DNA of 64,000 nucleotides from Zopfochytrium polystomum (Eukaryota; Chytridiomycota; Chytridiomycetes; Chytridiales; Chytridiaceae): the NCBI GenBank assembly GCA_025765615.1, contig JAIVFJ010000147.1, positions 1-64,000 on the forward strand, given 5' to 3'. Position 1 is the stretch's first letter; each line of letters begins with the position of its first letter. A program made the translations under genes and the position numbers. This document shows, one piece after another, positions 29,225-40,925 of the stretch. Below the pieces are notes generated by a model that searched no databases, had not been told where the DNA came from, and worked only from the letters and a program-made list of their open reading frames with translations.

Positions 29225-31902
29225 ATGTCCCCAATGGCGTCATCTCAACCCACCCTTCCGCCGCAGCAGCCGCTCCAGCAGCAGCCTACTTTCCCAGTCT
29301 CCCCATCGATCCGTTCTCCATACTACTCACCAGTTGCCCTTGCACCTTCGTCGTCACTGCAGTCGCCAGCATTGTCGCCGACCCCATCCTCTCCAATTAC
29401 AATCGGATCGGCTCCCACGACCCCGTCCCACGGCTATGCCCAGCCGTCGCTCTCTCCACTGCCGGGATCGGCTCCCTCCTCATCATGGCATCCTCCATCG
29501 GCGTCGTCATTCTCGGCCACACCGCAGTCTGAGTCCATCTCGACGCCTCCGCCCTTGCGCCCCAGCAACTCGTTCCCAATCTCGCTTCCAGGCGCCACAG
29601 GAAACCTATCATCGGAGACGCCCTCTGGCTCGCCATCTGTCCTCGCAAACGCCCCCGCCACCGCAACCGACACCGCCGCCACCATCACCTCCACAGGCAC
29701 CACCACGGCCTCATTCGGGATCGTCGAGCCCCATCGTTTCTTTCTGCGCCTGTCCGACCCCGAGTCGGCCCACTTTGTCGCTTCTTCTCCGCTCGAAGCG
29801 TTCCTCATGCCCGACTGCCTGGCGGCCCAGTTTCTCGATGCCACCCTCGACTCGAACATCAAGCAGAAGCGCCTGGACGAGCTCGCCGTCCGACGAATGC
29901 TCTCCTCCTCCTCTCCTTCGTCCCTGGACAAGTTCCCGCCGCTTGACCTCATTCGACCGCGATCCTTTGTGTCAAACCTTCCCATGCGCCCCTTCAGCTC
30001 CTCCAGCAGCTTTGGATATTTTGAGGTCACTCTCACTGCGCTGCAAGAGAACTGCATCGTGTCGATCGGCCTGGCCCTGGAATCGCTACCGTCGACGTCG
30101 CTTCCGGGATTTGCCGCCTCGTCTATGGCCTTTGTTTCCGATGGCACTCGCTCTCACTGCCGTAGAAAGACCGTGGTCTGCTCACCGTACCTGCCAGACG
30201 GGTTCGCACCCGGTGACGTGATCGGGTGCGGGTATTTCCCTCCCACGGGCGACGTGTTTTTCGTCAAGAACGGTGTGTTCCTGAGTCAAGGATTTTCGCT
30301 GTCATCCAGTCGGTCCAAGCATTTAATGCATGCCGCGGTGGGGTCCGATGGCGGCTGCATCTTGTCGTGCAACTTTGGAACTCACCCTTTTCTGTACTCC
30401 ATCGCAAACGAGGCGCGTGGACCTGTGTCAGGACAGCAGCCGCAGCCACAGCAACAACCGCAGCCCCAGCCACCGCCGCCGCCCCAGCCACCGCAGCTGC
30501 AGCAGGCGCAGTACCAGCAGCCAGTCGATTCTCGAGGCCAGCTCGCCGTCTCGGGGCTTTTTTAATAATGCAGCGTATCAGTCTCCTCCGACATCTCCTA
30601 TGGCAAAAGCAAAGCACCGCATCTCGTCTGCAAACTTGCAGCTGCAGTCTTCAAATGCAGCTCAACAGGGCACCTTTAAAGTATTGGGTTTTCGCCCAGC
30701 CAACGACGGACCGCAGTTTGTCCAAGAAGGAAGTCGCCCATCGAGCTCGGTTGGTTCTGTCCCCGCTCTGGCGCAGCCTGGCACTTTTGGCGTGACCTCG
30801 GTGCGCAGCGTGGGTATGGCCCGCCACGCATCGGAAGGGGAAGCAGCGCTCCTTTTGGAACCGTCCCTGCGGTCAGAGGAGGAACGGTCCAGTCGGAGTT
30901 TTAAGGTGATCAGCGTCATCAAGTGCACGCCAGACAACCCGACGCCCAACCCACCGCATCGTTCCCTGTCGCCAAGCTTTTCACCGAACCCGATGCCGCT
31001 GGCCGATGGCAGCCTCTGGCCTGCCCCCGGTGGCGCGACAGCAGATACTACAGCGCGAAAGCGGCACAGCCACATGCCGACGAGCAGTAGCGGGGCCGGC
31101 AGCGGCTCCGCGGAACCTACCCTACCGGCAACGCTTCGCAACCATCGGTCCCACAACAACATGCTGGAACCCCCTCACGGCGGCGGCTCGTCTCCCTCGC
31201 TGCTCCTCCAGCACTCACGCGCGCCGCCGACACGAGCGCTGTCGATGGATCCGACGCTGGTTGTTGGCGATTCCGCCGTTTCGTCGTCCACGTCGTCGAC
31301 TGCTGCCCTCCGCCCCGGTCCTCGTTGTTGTGCGAGCACCGACCGACGCGTCAGTATCGGCGTCGGCATCGGCGCCGGAGGGAGGAGGAGGAGGCGGAGG
31401 AGGAGGAAAAGCGGCAGCGCCCGCGACGGATGCGGCAGCAATCGACGCGGAGCTTGCCAGCCTGCGGCGCGAGATCATGAACGACCTGCTTGGGCGGCAC
31501 AAGCTGTCGCGCAAAATCCACCGCTCGAGCGACGAGGCGCGCGGGTCGCGGGTGCGCATCGAGGACAGCCGTCAAGACCTTGCGGAGGGTAAGCTCGCGC
31601 CCGTGTTCAACGACCCGTCGGTGCTGTCGCTAAGCGCGGCTGCGGAGCGGGGCGGGAGTGGTGGTGGTGGTGGTGGTGGTGACGTCGGAGGCAGTGGCGC
31701 CGTTGGGGCGGACGGCGAATCCACGACGGTGGTGACGCTTACGCGGGGCAGGAGGGCCGTGGGGCTGGCGGCGGGTCGTGGTGGCGGCCGGTCGGCAGCT
31801 GAAGGAGCCGGCGAAGCGGCGGCGGCGACCGCCAGCACTCTGGATCGGGCGGGGCGTGTGCGGCGAATCGTGGGTCAGGACGACGGAGATCGCAGCGATT
31901 GA
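29225..31902 (+). CDS. SPRY-domain protein, Ssh4/Ear1- or RanBPM-like, with frame breaks
   Basis: The ATG at 29225 opens a Ser/Pro/Gln-rich N terminus. A SPRY domain occupies roughly 29970-30410: SFGYFEVTL, VSIGLALESLP, LPGFAASSMAFVSDGT, FAPGDVIGCGYFPPTGDVFFVKNGVFL and AAVGSDGGCILSCNFG. The order YFEV-IGLA-LPG-DG-GDVIGCG-FFxKNG is the SPRY core used for protein binding. Fungal proteins of this layout include the ubiquitin-ligase adaptors Ssh4/Ear1; no transmembrane segment is seen before the domain, so that link is tentative. The first frame stops at 30565, but coding-like sequence continues one frame over (from about 30520: SRGFFNNAAYQSPPTSP, then GTFKVLGFRPANDGPQF) and changes frame again near 31340 before ELASLRREIMNDLL and the stop at 31900-31902. 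Confidence 0.7.
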
Positions 31903-33784
31903 GCTCGTGTGTGTGTATGAGTGTGTGTGAAACGCCGGGGTGTTTATTTTTATTATAGGCCCATGTTATTGGCTGCTTGGTTGGGTTGCCGCTGCGCGAC
32001 CCGCGATGACTGTGCCCCCGCAAAAGCGGGCGAAACCGTGTGGTGGTTGGGGTGGTTGAGGGGGAGGAGGTGTTGGAGGAAAAGACCGCCCAATGAAGCC
32101 ATGTTGGTATCGAAGTGGGTGGTGGAGCAATTGAGCGAGGGGTATCGCCCTTTGCCGTGAATTTTTTCTCTCTTTTTTTGGCCAATCCACACCAAGCACA
32201 ACGACCTCTAATATCTAACGCACTCGTTTTTTTTTTTTAAGTTGTTTTCCACTCCTCTTAACCTCGGCTGCTTTTCTTTCTTTTCCCGCCTCGCCAACCT
32301 TCTGTTCTACCTCACCTCTTTACTCCTCCCCCTTCTCCTCCACTTTTTCTTCTTCTCCTTCTTCTTCTTCCCTCCGTCGTCCGAGGTGGCTCCCAATCCG
32401 CTTTATTTTCCTCCTTCTTTTCCTTTCTTACTCCTACTACTACTGCCGCTGCCACGACCACTCGCATCTCTCGCTCTCCTAGTATTTTTTTTTTTGATCC
32501 ATCCACACATCCAAACGCTGATTTCTTTTATTTCTGTCCTTTTTTTTTAAAAAAAATGAAAAAAGCAAGTGGGGCGACGGCGGATGCACACCACTTTTTG
32601 ACTAGGGTACATTGCATCTGAAAGAGATTCTTTTCCCTTCTCGACCACTGCCAGCGCCATTTGGCGCCCGATGCCTTTCTGCAAAGGGGAGGCTCAAATG
32701 CCTGCTTCGGCCCACAGCTTCAAACTCTGAAAGCCGTGAGGGGCGCTTCCGCAGTCACAGCAGGACGAGCTCCCAGCGCGACGTGTAGTACGGCTGCAAG
32801 GCAGAGAAAGTGCAGCAAACCTTGTTGCCAGCGAACAACTCTTTCATGCACCCAGAACGTAGATTCCACCGAACGAACCTCGGGGATGTAAGCAAAGCTT
32901 GCGCCAATCATTCCGAAAAGAGAGTCGATAAAGCGCTCAAGCCCCAAAGAGAAGGCCCGTTGCTCAAAGCTATCGCTGATGCACGCAAGCGTTACGGCAA
33001 CCAAAAAAAAAAAAAAAAAAAAATCAAATTACCCAAACTCTTTCTTTTTTTGTGCGTCAGCTCGTTCAAAATTTTCAGATGTCCCTAGTTCCTCCGTCAT
33101 CCACTTCACGAGGTTGCAATTTCCCTCCGCATTCTCGCCTCTGCCGGTTTCCCGCCAGCGACCCGACCCCCAGCAATACCTCGAAGGAAAAAAAAAGAAT
33201 GGTTCGAACCAAGGACTGGCGCCCCCGTTTGTCCAAACTTCACCTATTTGAAAACTGCGTCACCACCCCCCCCAATAAAGGCAGTGAAACAAACCATCCT
33301 TGAATATTGCAAACCGAGTTTTTAAAACCCCGATGGTTGTAGTCCCAAGACACGAATAATTTTCCTGGGAAAGAGAAGCCAATAGCCCAGTGATGACTGT
33401 CCTTTTCAACCGCAAGAGAAGACATGCTTGTCCTTCATCAGAAATATCTTGTTGCGTGTCAAACACATCTTGTTGCGGGTAGAAATGAATGAAAGAGAGC
33501 CCTCTTTTCTCAGTTTCAGTTTTTCCCGCAGCACCCCTGGCATATCGACTTTGAACAAAGGATGAAAGTTTACAATCTTGAAAATGAAGATCATCGGAAT
33601 TTAGAGTTTATCTTCGGTTGGTTTTGTGAAACTGCATCTTTACCCAAGGGGGGTATCGAATAGTCGGAACTCGGGGCTGCAGGCGACGGGTCAAGCAAAT
33701 GGATGGACTCAAAAAATCAAATCAAGAAACAATAAATAAAGAGCTAATTTTTTTTTACAAGGACCAGGAGCAGCCAGCACCAGA
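31903..33784. other. Intergenic between SPRY gene and proteasome gene
   Basis: Pyrimidine-rich 32220-32500, A-run 33002-33023. A 94-residue minus-strand frame at 32720-33004 shows no recognisable motif. The last ~100 bases presumably hold the PSMA6 promoter. Confidence 0.45.
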
Positions 33785-35459
33785 ATGAGCCGCAGTGGCA
33801 GTGGGTCCGGCTGTGAGTAGAGCCAGTTGCAAGCAAGGCAAGGCGAGCGCAGCTGGGAGCGAGCGGCCTCTGCTGAGGCGAGCGCGTCGCGTGGGCCCCC
33901 GCGCAATGCCTTCGCTCTTCCAGCCGCCATGCCATCCTCCCTCTCTCTCCCGGCCCATCGCTAATGCTTTGGGATCGAACCACGACTTTGTTTTCGGCCC
34001 ATCGACCCTCGTTTTAACCCCCCAAATCCAAAACAACACCCTTCCCGATCTATGCGCTACCACCCCATTAGACGATCGCCACATCACTATCTTCTCGCCC
34101 GAGGGCCGGCTGTACCAAGTCGGTGAGTGCCATTTTGGGCGAGCAGTGGGGAGGTCGCGCCGCGCGTTGTTCAACAAGGGGGGGGCCAAATCTGGTGGCG
34201 CGTCCCCTCCCCCCCGCCGCGCGTCCCAAAAACCAAAGATGTCCCCATCCCCCCGCCCAACACCTACCCATCCACCCACTCATCCACGCTTTGCTCACCC
34301 ATCCAACACACACGCCGCCCCCTCCCGCACCACCCCCCTTAACCTTGAATAGAGTACGCTTTCAAGGCCATCACGAATGCCGGCATCACGGCGGTTGGAG
34401 TTCGCGGAAAGGACTCGGTCGTTGTTTGCACGCAAAAGAAAGTTCCGGTAAGGGGGAGAGCGAGAGAGAGAGAGGGGGCGGGGGGGCTGGGAAGATTTGA
34501 AAGGGATGGATGGCAGTGACCTGTGCGCAGGCCACTTGCTTGTGTTCTTTTATGCCTTCTCTCTCCCTAGTGACAAATGCGACCACTTATCTTCGTAGGA
34601 CAAGCTGCTGGACCCGTCGACCGTGACGCACCTCTTCCAGCTGACCCCGACAATCGGCTGCGTGATGACGGGATTGATTGGTGCGGCAACGCACCCACAA
34701 ATATCATCATCTTATGCATTCCCACACTCCATTTCAAACACCCCCTGCCTGGATATCAAACAACACAGCCGACGCCCGCGCGCAGGTCAGCAGGATCCGC
34801 ATGGAGGCCGGAGAGTGGCGGTACAAGTTTGGCTACGACATTCCGATCCACATGCTAGCAAAGCGCGTCGCGAGCATCAACCAGGTGTACACGCAGCATG
34901 CCGCGATGCGGCCGTTGGGAGTCTGTGAGTGTTTTTCTGCTTTTTCTTTTTCTTTTGCGGTGCTTGCGCGTGCCGCTTTATGTCCTGGACCCTGTCTCAA
35001 ATAACTACAAACGCAACCCTTTCTAAGCCATGATTCTGATCGGGTACGACGACGAGGCGGGGCCGCAGCTGTTCAAGTGCGATCCCGCGGGATACTTTGT
35101 GGGCTACAAGGCAACTTCGGCCGGCGCAAAGCACCAGGAGGCGTTGAACCACCTGGAAAAGAAGCTGAAGAAGGACCCGCAGCTGGGCTTTGAAGACACG
35201 GTCGAGGTGAGCCGAAGAAGGAAATAACGGGAGGAGGAGGGTGGGTGGAGCGAGCGCCAGCCCTTGCTAAAAAACTCGCGATTTCCGAACCCTCCCGCCC
35301 GACCAGCTTGCCATCACCACCCTCGCGTCGGTGCTCTCGATCGACTTCAAGTCGTCCGACATTGAAATCGGCATTGTCACGAAGGACGCTCCGGCGTTCC
35401 GCACGTTGTCTGTTGCTGAGATTGACGAGCACCTGACCCGCATCACTGAAAAGGACTGA
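33785..35459 (+). CDS. PSMA6: 20S proteasome subunit alpha-1 (PSMA6/Scl1)
   Basis: Seven exons: 33785-33812, 34072-34122, 34353-34447, 34599-34680, 34769-34924, 35028-35206 and 35307-35459. They sum to 248 codons (247 residues, against 246 in human PSMA6), all with GT-AG introns. The protein starts [20 protein letters not shown], continues GRLYQVEYAFKAI (the alpha-subunit signature, with the [12 protein letters not shown] form specific to alpha-1), [41 protein letters not shown] and [13 protein letters not shown], and ends ITEKD. The alpha-1 subunit sits in the outer heptameric ring of the 20S core and helps gate substrate entry; it has no catalytic Thr. Nothing is missing. The gene is convergent with COG2, with about 295 bp between stop codons. 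Confidence 0.97.
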
Positions 35460-35683
35460 TGAGACGTGGGGGTTGAGAAGGCGGTGGGCGAAGTGGCGGC
35501 TGAAGGTGGGGCAGCGAGAGGCTTGCAGCTTTCTGGCCTCTTCGTGCGGTCTCGTGTGTGTGTGTGTGTGTGTGTGCGTTTGTGGGTGGGCTTGAGCAGA
35601 CGATTTCACAAACCAAAAACGAAAAACCAACAAGAAAGCAGAAAAAAATGGAGGCTCTACGTTTTCTTTCTTGTTTTTTTTTT

Positions 35684-35715
<32 letters not shown>

Positions 35716-35754
35716 GCGTTTCCCCTTGGGGACGCACTCTGGAACCACTTCCTT

Positions 35755-38700
35755 TCACCGATCGTCGCCGTTGCCCCCCGAAACGGCACGCAGCAGCTCC
35801 CGACAGGACGAGAGAGACTCGGCCTCCACGCGACGGCCTGCCGATGCGGACAGCATGGCCGAGACCTGAGGGGACACGGGGGGTTGATGTGGTGAAGGCG
35901 AGGGGGGTATTGGGTTGAAGCTTAGCAACAGAAGGACGCAAAGGTACAGCGAGACCCGCATGCGGTCCGCGGTTTCGGTTAAGAATAAAAACGCCTCTAA
36001 CCTCTGCCAAAAACTGCCTCACGTCGAGCAAGATCTGTCCCCGGATCTTGTCGTTCCCGCCCTGCGACTCCTCGCCGCCGCCCGTTGCCGTCGCCGACGA
36101 CGTCTTTTGCTTGTTGCGCCGGTTCCGAAAGTACTTTTCGCTCTCCTCAATGTCTTGCAGCGTCTTTGTCAGCGCGGCGTGGTACCTGGTTTCCACGCGG
36201 GGGAAGGGGAATTGGGTGGGGGTGGGCCGACGGGAGCGAGGGTGTTTTGGTGAGGGTTTCGGCTCTTTTTTTCGTGAAGGTTTTTAGGGAACCCTCCTTG
36301 CTCACCTCGCCGCGATCTCGTCGACGGCCGCCGTCTTGATCGCCGCGACCTCCGCCATTCCTCCCTCCGCTCCCGTCGCCGCCAGCACGCGCTCGAACGG
36401 CGCCAGCGCGTCCGCGAGCGGCCGCACGATCCCGGCGACGTACCCCGACGCGACCGTCGGCGCCTGCCGCGCGAACCGGCTCTTTTGCACCACGTCGCTC
36501 ACACCCTTTTGAAGCGTCCCGCCGCTGCGCGACACTAGGATCCCGACCGCCTTGTGCCGGAGATCCGGCAGGTGCGTCGTCGTGAGGTCGAGAAGGGTCG
36601 CGTGGAAGCTTTCTGGGGGGGAAAGGGGGTTTTTTGGGAGGTCAGGGGGGAACAAGGACGAGGTAAGTGAAGACAGTGTGAACCCGTCCCCTCTTTTTTC
36701 ACCTTCTATCAGCGACATGGAGGCTGCGGCAGCGGGCGGGAGGCGGTGGCGGATTTTCGACGCAAAGAGCTCGGACAGCTGCGCGTGGAGGCAATTATGG
36801 TAAAGGAAAAGACGAGCATGGCGGAAAAGAAGAAAGGAAGAGCTTCGGTCAAATGAGATCTTGGCACAGGAGTGGACAGATTTTCTTACCTTTTGCTTGA
36901 GCGCGAACAGGTCGTAGAGCGTTGCGAGGGTGAAAATGAGCAGGGCGTCGTCCGGTCGCGGTGATGTTGTTTCGGCGCTTGGTTTTTGTCCGGGGTTGCG
37001 CTGCGCAAAGAGAAAAAAAGGGAAGGATAAATGTGTCAACGAGCGTACCCAACATGGGACGAATGGGCAAAATATGACCAACAAAGATGGGGGGGTGCCA
37101 CAAGATACCTCCTTGTCCTTTTTCAACGCGTCAGAAAGGTACTGATGCCACTCCGACCAGAAAAGCGAGTACCGTTGCATCAGCTTTGTGGGGTGCAGAG
37201 AGAGCGTTATGGAAAAAAAATTTGCAGGCTCAAGTCGAGAGCTGATTTTACCTGAAGGTTAAGTTTCCAGAATCTACCGAGAAGGGAGTGGATGTACACT
37301 TTGTCGTCCCACATCTGCGACAGATGGTCCAGCAGTCCAGAGCTTTGGCAAAGGATGAAACCTGTAGTTGCGTGAGAAAATTCGCCCATTCTGCCCGAAC
37401 AAGTAGATTTTGACGGAGAGAGAGAGGAGAGCACCTGCTTCGGGCTTCACATCCCACGTGAGGTGGATGGGTTGCTGGCAAACACGCTCGAAGCTCCCTA
37501 TGATCTCTTTCGACCTGTCCAAACAGTCAGGCGAAATCACAAAAGGAGTCGGTTCAGTCCAATGAATTATAAAAGCTCCCATACCTCAGCTGAAAGTACA
37601 CCGAAACGTTCCACTTTTTGAGGAATTCGGTGTAGGCGCTATTTGCGCGGAACCTATTCAACGCCGCCAAAGATGGTAGCTCGCCCTCTACTACCGCCTC
37701 GAGAAAGCCGATCGCGACATGATAGTTCTAAAGACAAACACAACAGTCGAAATTGATAACACCAAAAATGATCAGCAACGAAAGTAACAAGAACAAAAAT
37801 TTCTCGCTTTCAAGCAGCAAATTACCCGGTGGAACTGGTCAGGTATGCCCGGATTATAGGCAGTGAACAAGTTTCTCGAGAACGAAATGCCCAGTTCCGC
37901 AAAGATGACGTCGGTAAAAAGGTCGTCCTGGCTTCCGCGAAACACGCGCGAGCTGATTTCCAGAATCTTGGAGCACGGCCCGCGAACGAATCCCAAGACT
38001 TTGCCAAAGAACTCGGTAAGGATTTCTGCTGTCACGTCGGTGCCGCGAGGTCGTACTGCAGCCTAAATTCAAAGCGAGAGTACGGTTCAGGGTTTTTTTT
38101 TGTGAGGGCAGATGAGAAATCTGTCCTCTGCAATGGGACGCGTTCTCTTCCTTTAATAAGAACTGACCTTTGATAGGAATGGATCAACCACCGAAACCTT
38201 GAACACTGCCTTTGCATCTTTCACTTTGTCGATGAGGACGTACGTCCGCAGGTATTGGGCGAGTGCCGCCGACGCCTCCGCGTCCTCAGGAGACGTCATA
38301 ACTGCGAGGAACGCTCTTTGGAGTTCTTGCGATAGTATTTTTGTGAGCTTGTCCTTAATCCTCACGATTCGCTTGGAAGAAGAGTGGATAAGCACAGTCG
38401 TGGGCGGCGAAAGTTGGGAAAAGCGAAATGTGCTATAGACTGCGAGTAGGGACGATTCTCACCCATTCCACGCTTTCAACGAATGGGAGGTCCTTCCCTT
38501 TCGACACTACAAATTGAAACTGGTTGTACTCTATCGCAACGCGCTCGATCAGCTTTGCGTCGCCGACCAAACTGCAGCCTCTTCCATTAGATTGTTGCAC
38601 TCGAAGAGCGTTGGGCATAGACCTAACCTCGCGTCAGAGGATCCCGTCTTCCCATCGTCGGAAATACAGAGCAGGTCCTCCAACTTCACCAGCGATTCTT

Positions 38701-39479
38701 GAATGCTGAGCAGTAGCTGCAGGACTCCCTGGAATTGGTCAATAAGGTAGAAACGAGCAGATTCGCCAATTCAATGCTTGATAATTCGCAATTGGTGAAA
38801 TGTGTTATTACAACTACTCGCCTTCTTGTTGCGCAGCTCCGCACGCGTCGCCAGCTTGAGCTCAAGGTCGGACATGACCGACTGGACCTTGTCCCTAAGA
38901 GTCTACGCCAATCGTCGTCGAAATGGTTGCCGATCGCGCATGGTAACGTCAGCACAGGGACCACGACGGCCGCACGTCTCGCACTGCCATGATCTTTCTC
39001 CTGCCCCTCCATCCCCTTGACCTGCTCTATCTCTCTCTTCGCACTCCTCGCATCCCTCCAACCACCCCTCGTCCCTCTCGACCCACCTCGACGTCCACGC
39101 GCACGCTCGCCAGGGGCTCCGACACGTCCTGAATGATCTTGTCCAGGCCGACTAGGTTCGTCGAGATGTTGATAAAGTCGGCGTAGTCCCTGTTGATCAG
39201 GTCGATCAGCTCCGCCTTGAGGTCCGACAAGATCGCATTGAGGATCGCGCGCAGGCGCGGCAGCGGTAGGCGGACCAGGAGCGCCGCGACGAACTCGGAC
39301 GCCGAGAACGTGTCAGCGGCGAACGCCGCCGCCACCAGGTTGCCGCCCTCCGGCGATAAGGCTGCCGCGGCGGCGTCGGGCCCCGTGTCCGTGAGAGGTT
39401 TCCCATGCGCCACGACAAGCGCGTGGGGTGCCTGCGACGGCAGTGCGGCCGCTGCGCTGGCAGGTGCCGTTGAAGCCAT
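35755..39479 (-). CDS. COG2: Conserved oligomeric Golgi complex subunit 2 (COG2)
   Basis: Fifteen exons in transcript order: 39479-39087, 38902-38822, 38728-38628, 38571-38463, 38371-38168, 38062-37826, 37727-37585, 37514-37435, 37361-37252, 37183-37109, 37000-36890, 36778-36703, 36612-36306, 36185-36002 and 35865-35755. They total 774 codons (773 residues; human COG2 is 738). Diagnostic sequence includes LINRDYADFINISTNLVGLDKII near residue 100 (the conserved COG2 N-terminal block), LIERVAIEYNQFQF, ALAQYLRTYVLID, FLKKWNVSVYFQLR and MWDDKVYIHSLLGRFWKLNLQ. COG2 belongs to lobe A of the COG tether, which captures retrograde vesicles at the Golgi. Intron 2 has a GC donor (GCGAGT) and a normal AG; all others are GT-AG. 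The start is the first ATG before the conserved block. It is divergent from RNR1. Confidence 0.94.
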
Positions 39480-39712
39480 TATTCTTTGGCGGCGGTGGTG
39501 AAGTGCAAATTGAGTGGTCGTTGTATCCTTATGTACCTCCCGAGCCGAGGATTCGCTGACGTGGCGCGGTGCCGCATCGTCGGTGGCCACCATTTCGTCC
39601 CCGCTTCTCATCCTCCTTCTCACGCCACGGCCATGAGAGCAAGCCTCCAGGTTTACACAGCCTGTGACGCATAAAGAGAGGGTGGAAGCCTCAAGCCCGC
39701 TACGCGCACCCA

Positions 39713-39768
<56 letters not shown>

Positions 39769-40925
39769 CCTCTCTCTGTTGGAGAACCATGCGTAAATGG
39801 CTGGACCCATAGGCTTTGTCAATCAACAGCAGTATCCCTCAGTTCTACTCTCATATACTGCATATGGCACCGGGAGAAGCAGCAAAAATTCTGTCGATCA
39901 GGTACAAGAGTTGGGATGGGACTCCCTTGCAACGCTGGTGCTCACTCCGTCATCAAATCAGGGCGAGTGCGTTTGTTAGGGAGCTTATGATGCTGCTGTC
40001 TTGTCAGACTTGCCACTTGCGGTGCCAAAGGAATGGGAGACACGTCAGCCAGGACATTGCTTCAAATAAGGAGGACGCAACGGAATGGGAGACAGTCTGA
40101 AACTGATTTTTCGCAGCAGTGCTGCTTGTGCGGCAACCAAACGAATTGAGCGCTGAGAAATGAGGGAGTAGGTACGGGGCCGGGTAAGCTTCCCCTACTT
40201 CCTTCCCTTGCGCCTGCGCCGCCAACACGCTCAAAGCAGCTGCTTCTTCTTTCTCTTTTAGAACTTTCTGCGAGGGACTACCGCCATGCAATGAGGGAAA
40301 GGGAGGAGGGGAGGAGAGGCAGCAGTCAGTAGTAGCAGCCAGCAGCAAGCAGCGTGCGATAAGGCCCAAGCAAGCAAGCAAGCACGCAAGCAAGCAAGCA
40401 AGCAAGCGGGCGAAGGAAGACGATCGTGTCCGATTTCTTTTCTTCTCCTTCCTCATCCCCACAGAAAAAAAAAAAAACAAAAAAAAAAAAACACAAAAAA
40501 AAACCAAATCAGACTAAATAAAGAAAGAAGATTCATAATAAAATAACGCCCACCAGCAGAAAGAAGGAACACACACAGTCGTCCCAACCAACCGCATCCG
40601 AAAAACCTTGGAGCAACTCCCGTCCGCAGTAGACTCGAACGGTTTTTTCCGCCTTAGACCTTTCTCATCGCACAACCCTTCCCGTCCCACATCGTCGATC
40701 GCACCAAAGCCTCCGTTTTGGCTGGTGAAAACTCGTTGCCAGACGAAGGCCCATTCGGCCATGCTGCCAAACCCCAATTGCCCCGTGCCCGATCCCGTCA
40801 GCATCGCCCATTTCCGTTCTGATTCAGTGCACCGGGCGGTGCCAGTAGCGTCTGTTGACCCTCCGCCGCCACTCGACTCGCCTCGCTCTTGCAGCTCCAC
40901 CCGGTCATCGCCACCACCACGAATC
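39480..40925. other. Divergent spacer between COG2 and RNR1, with one small ORF
   Basis: Contains a (CA)n tract (39713-39768) and (CAAG)n repeats (40367-40408). An ATG-initiated plus-strand ORF at 39797-39979 (60 codons, MAGPIGFVNQQQYPS...) looks mildly coding-like but has no recognisable domain. A-runs lie at 40466-40502. The frame of RNR1 is open upstream to 40608. Confidence 0.4.
39713..39768. repeat. (CA)n microsatellite, ~56 bp
   Basis: A pure CA tract just upstream of the COG2 start region on its 5' side. Confidence 0.95.
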
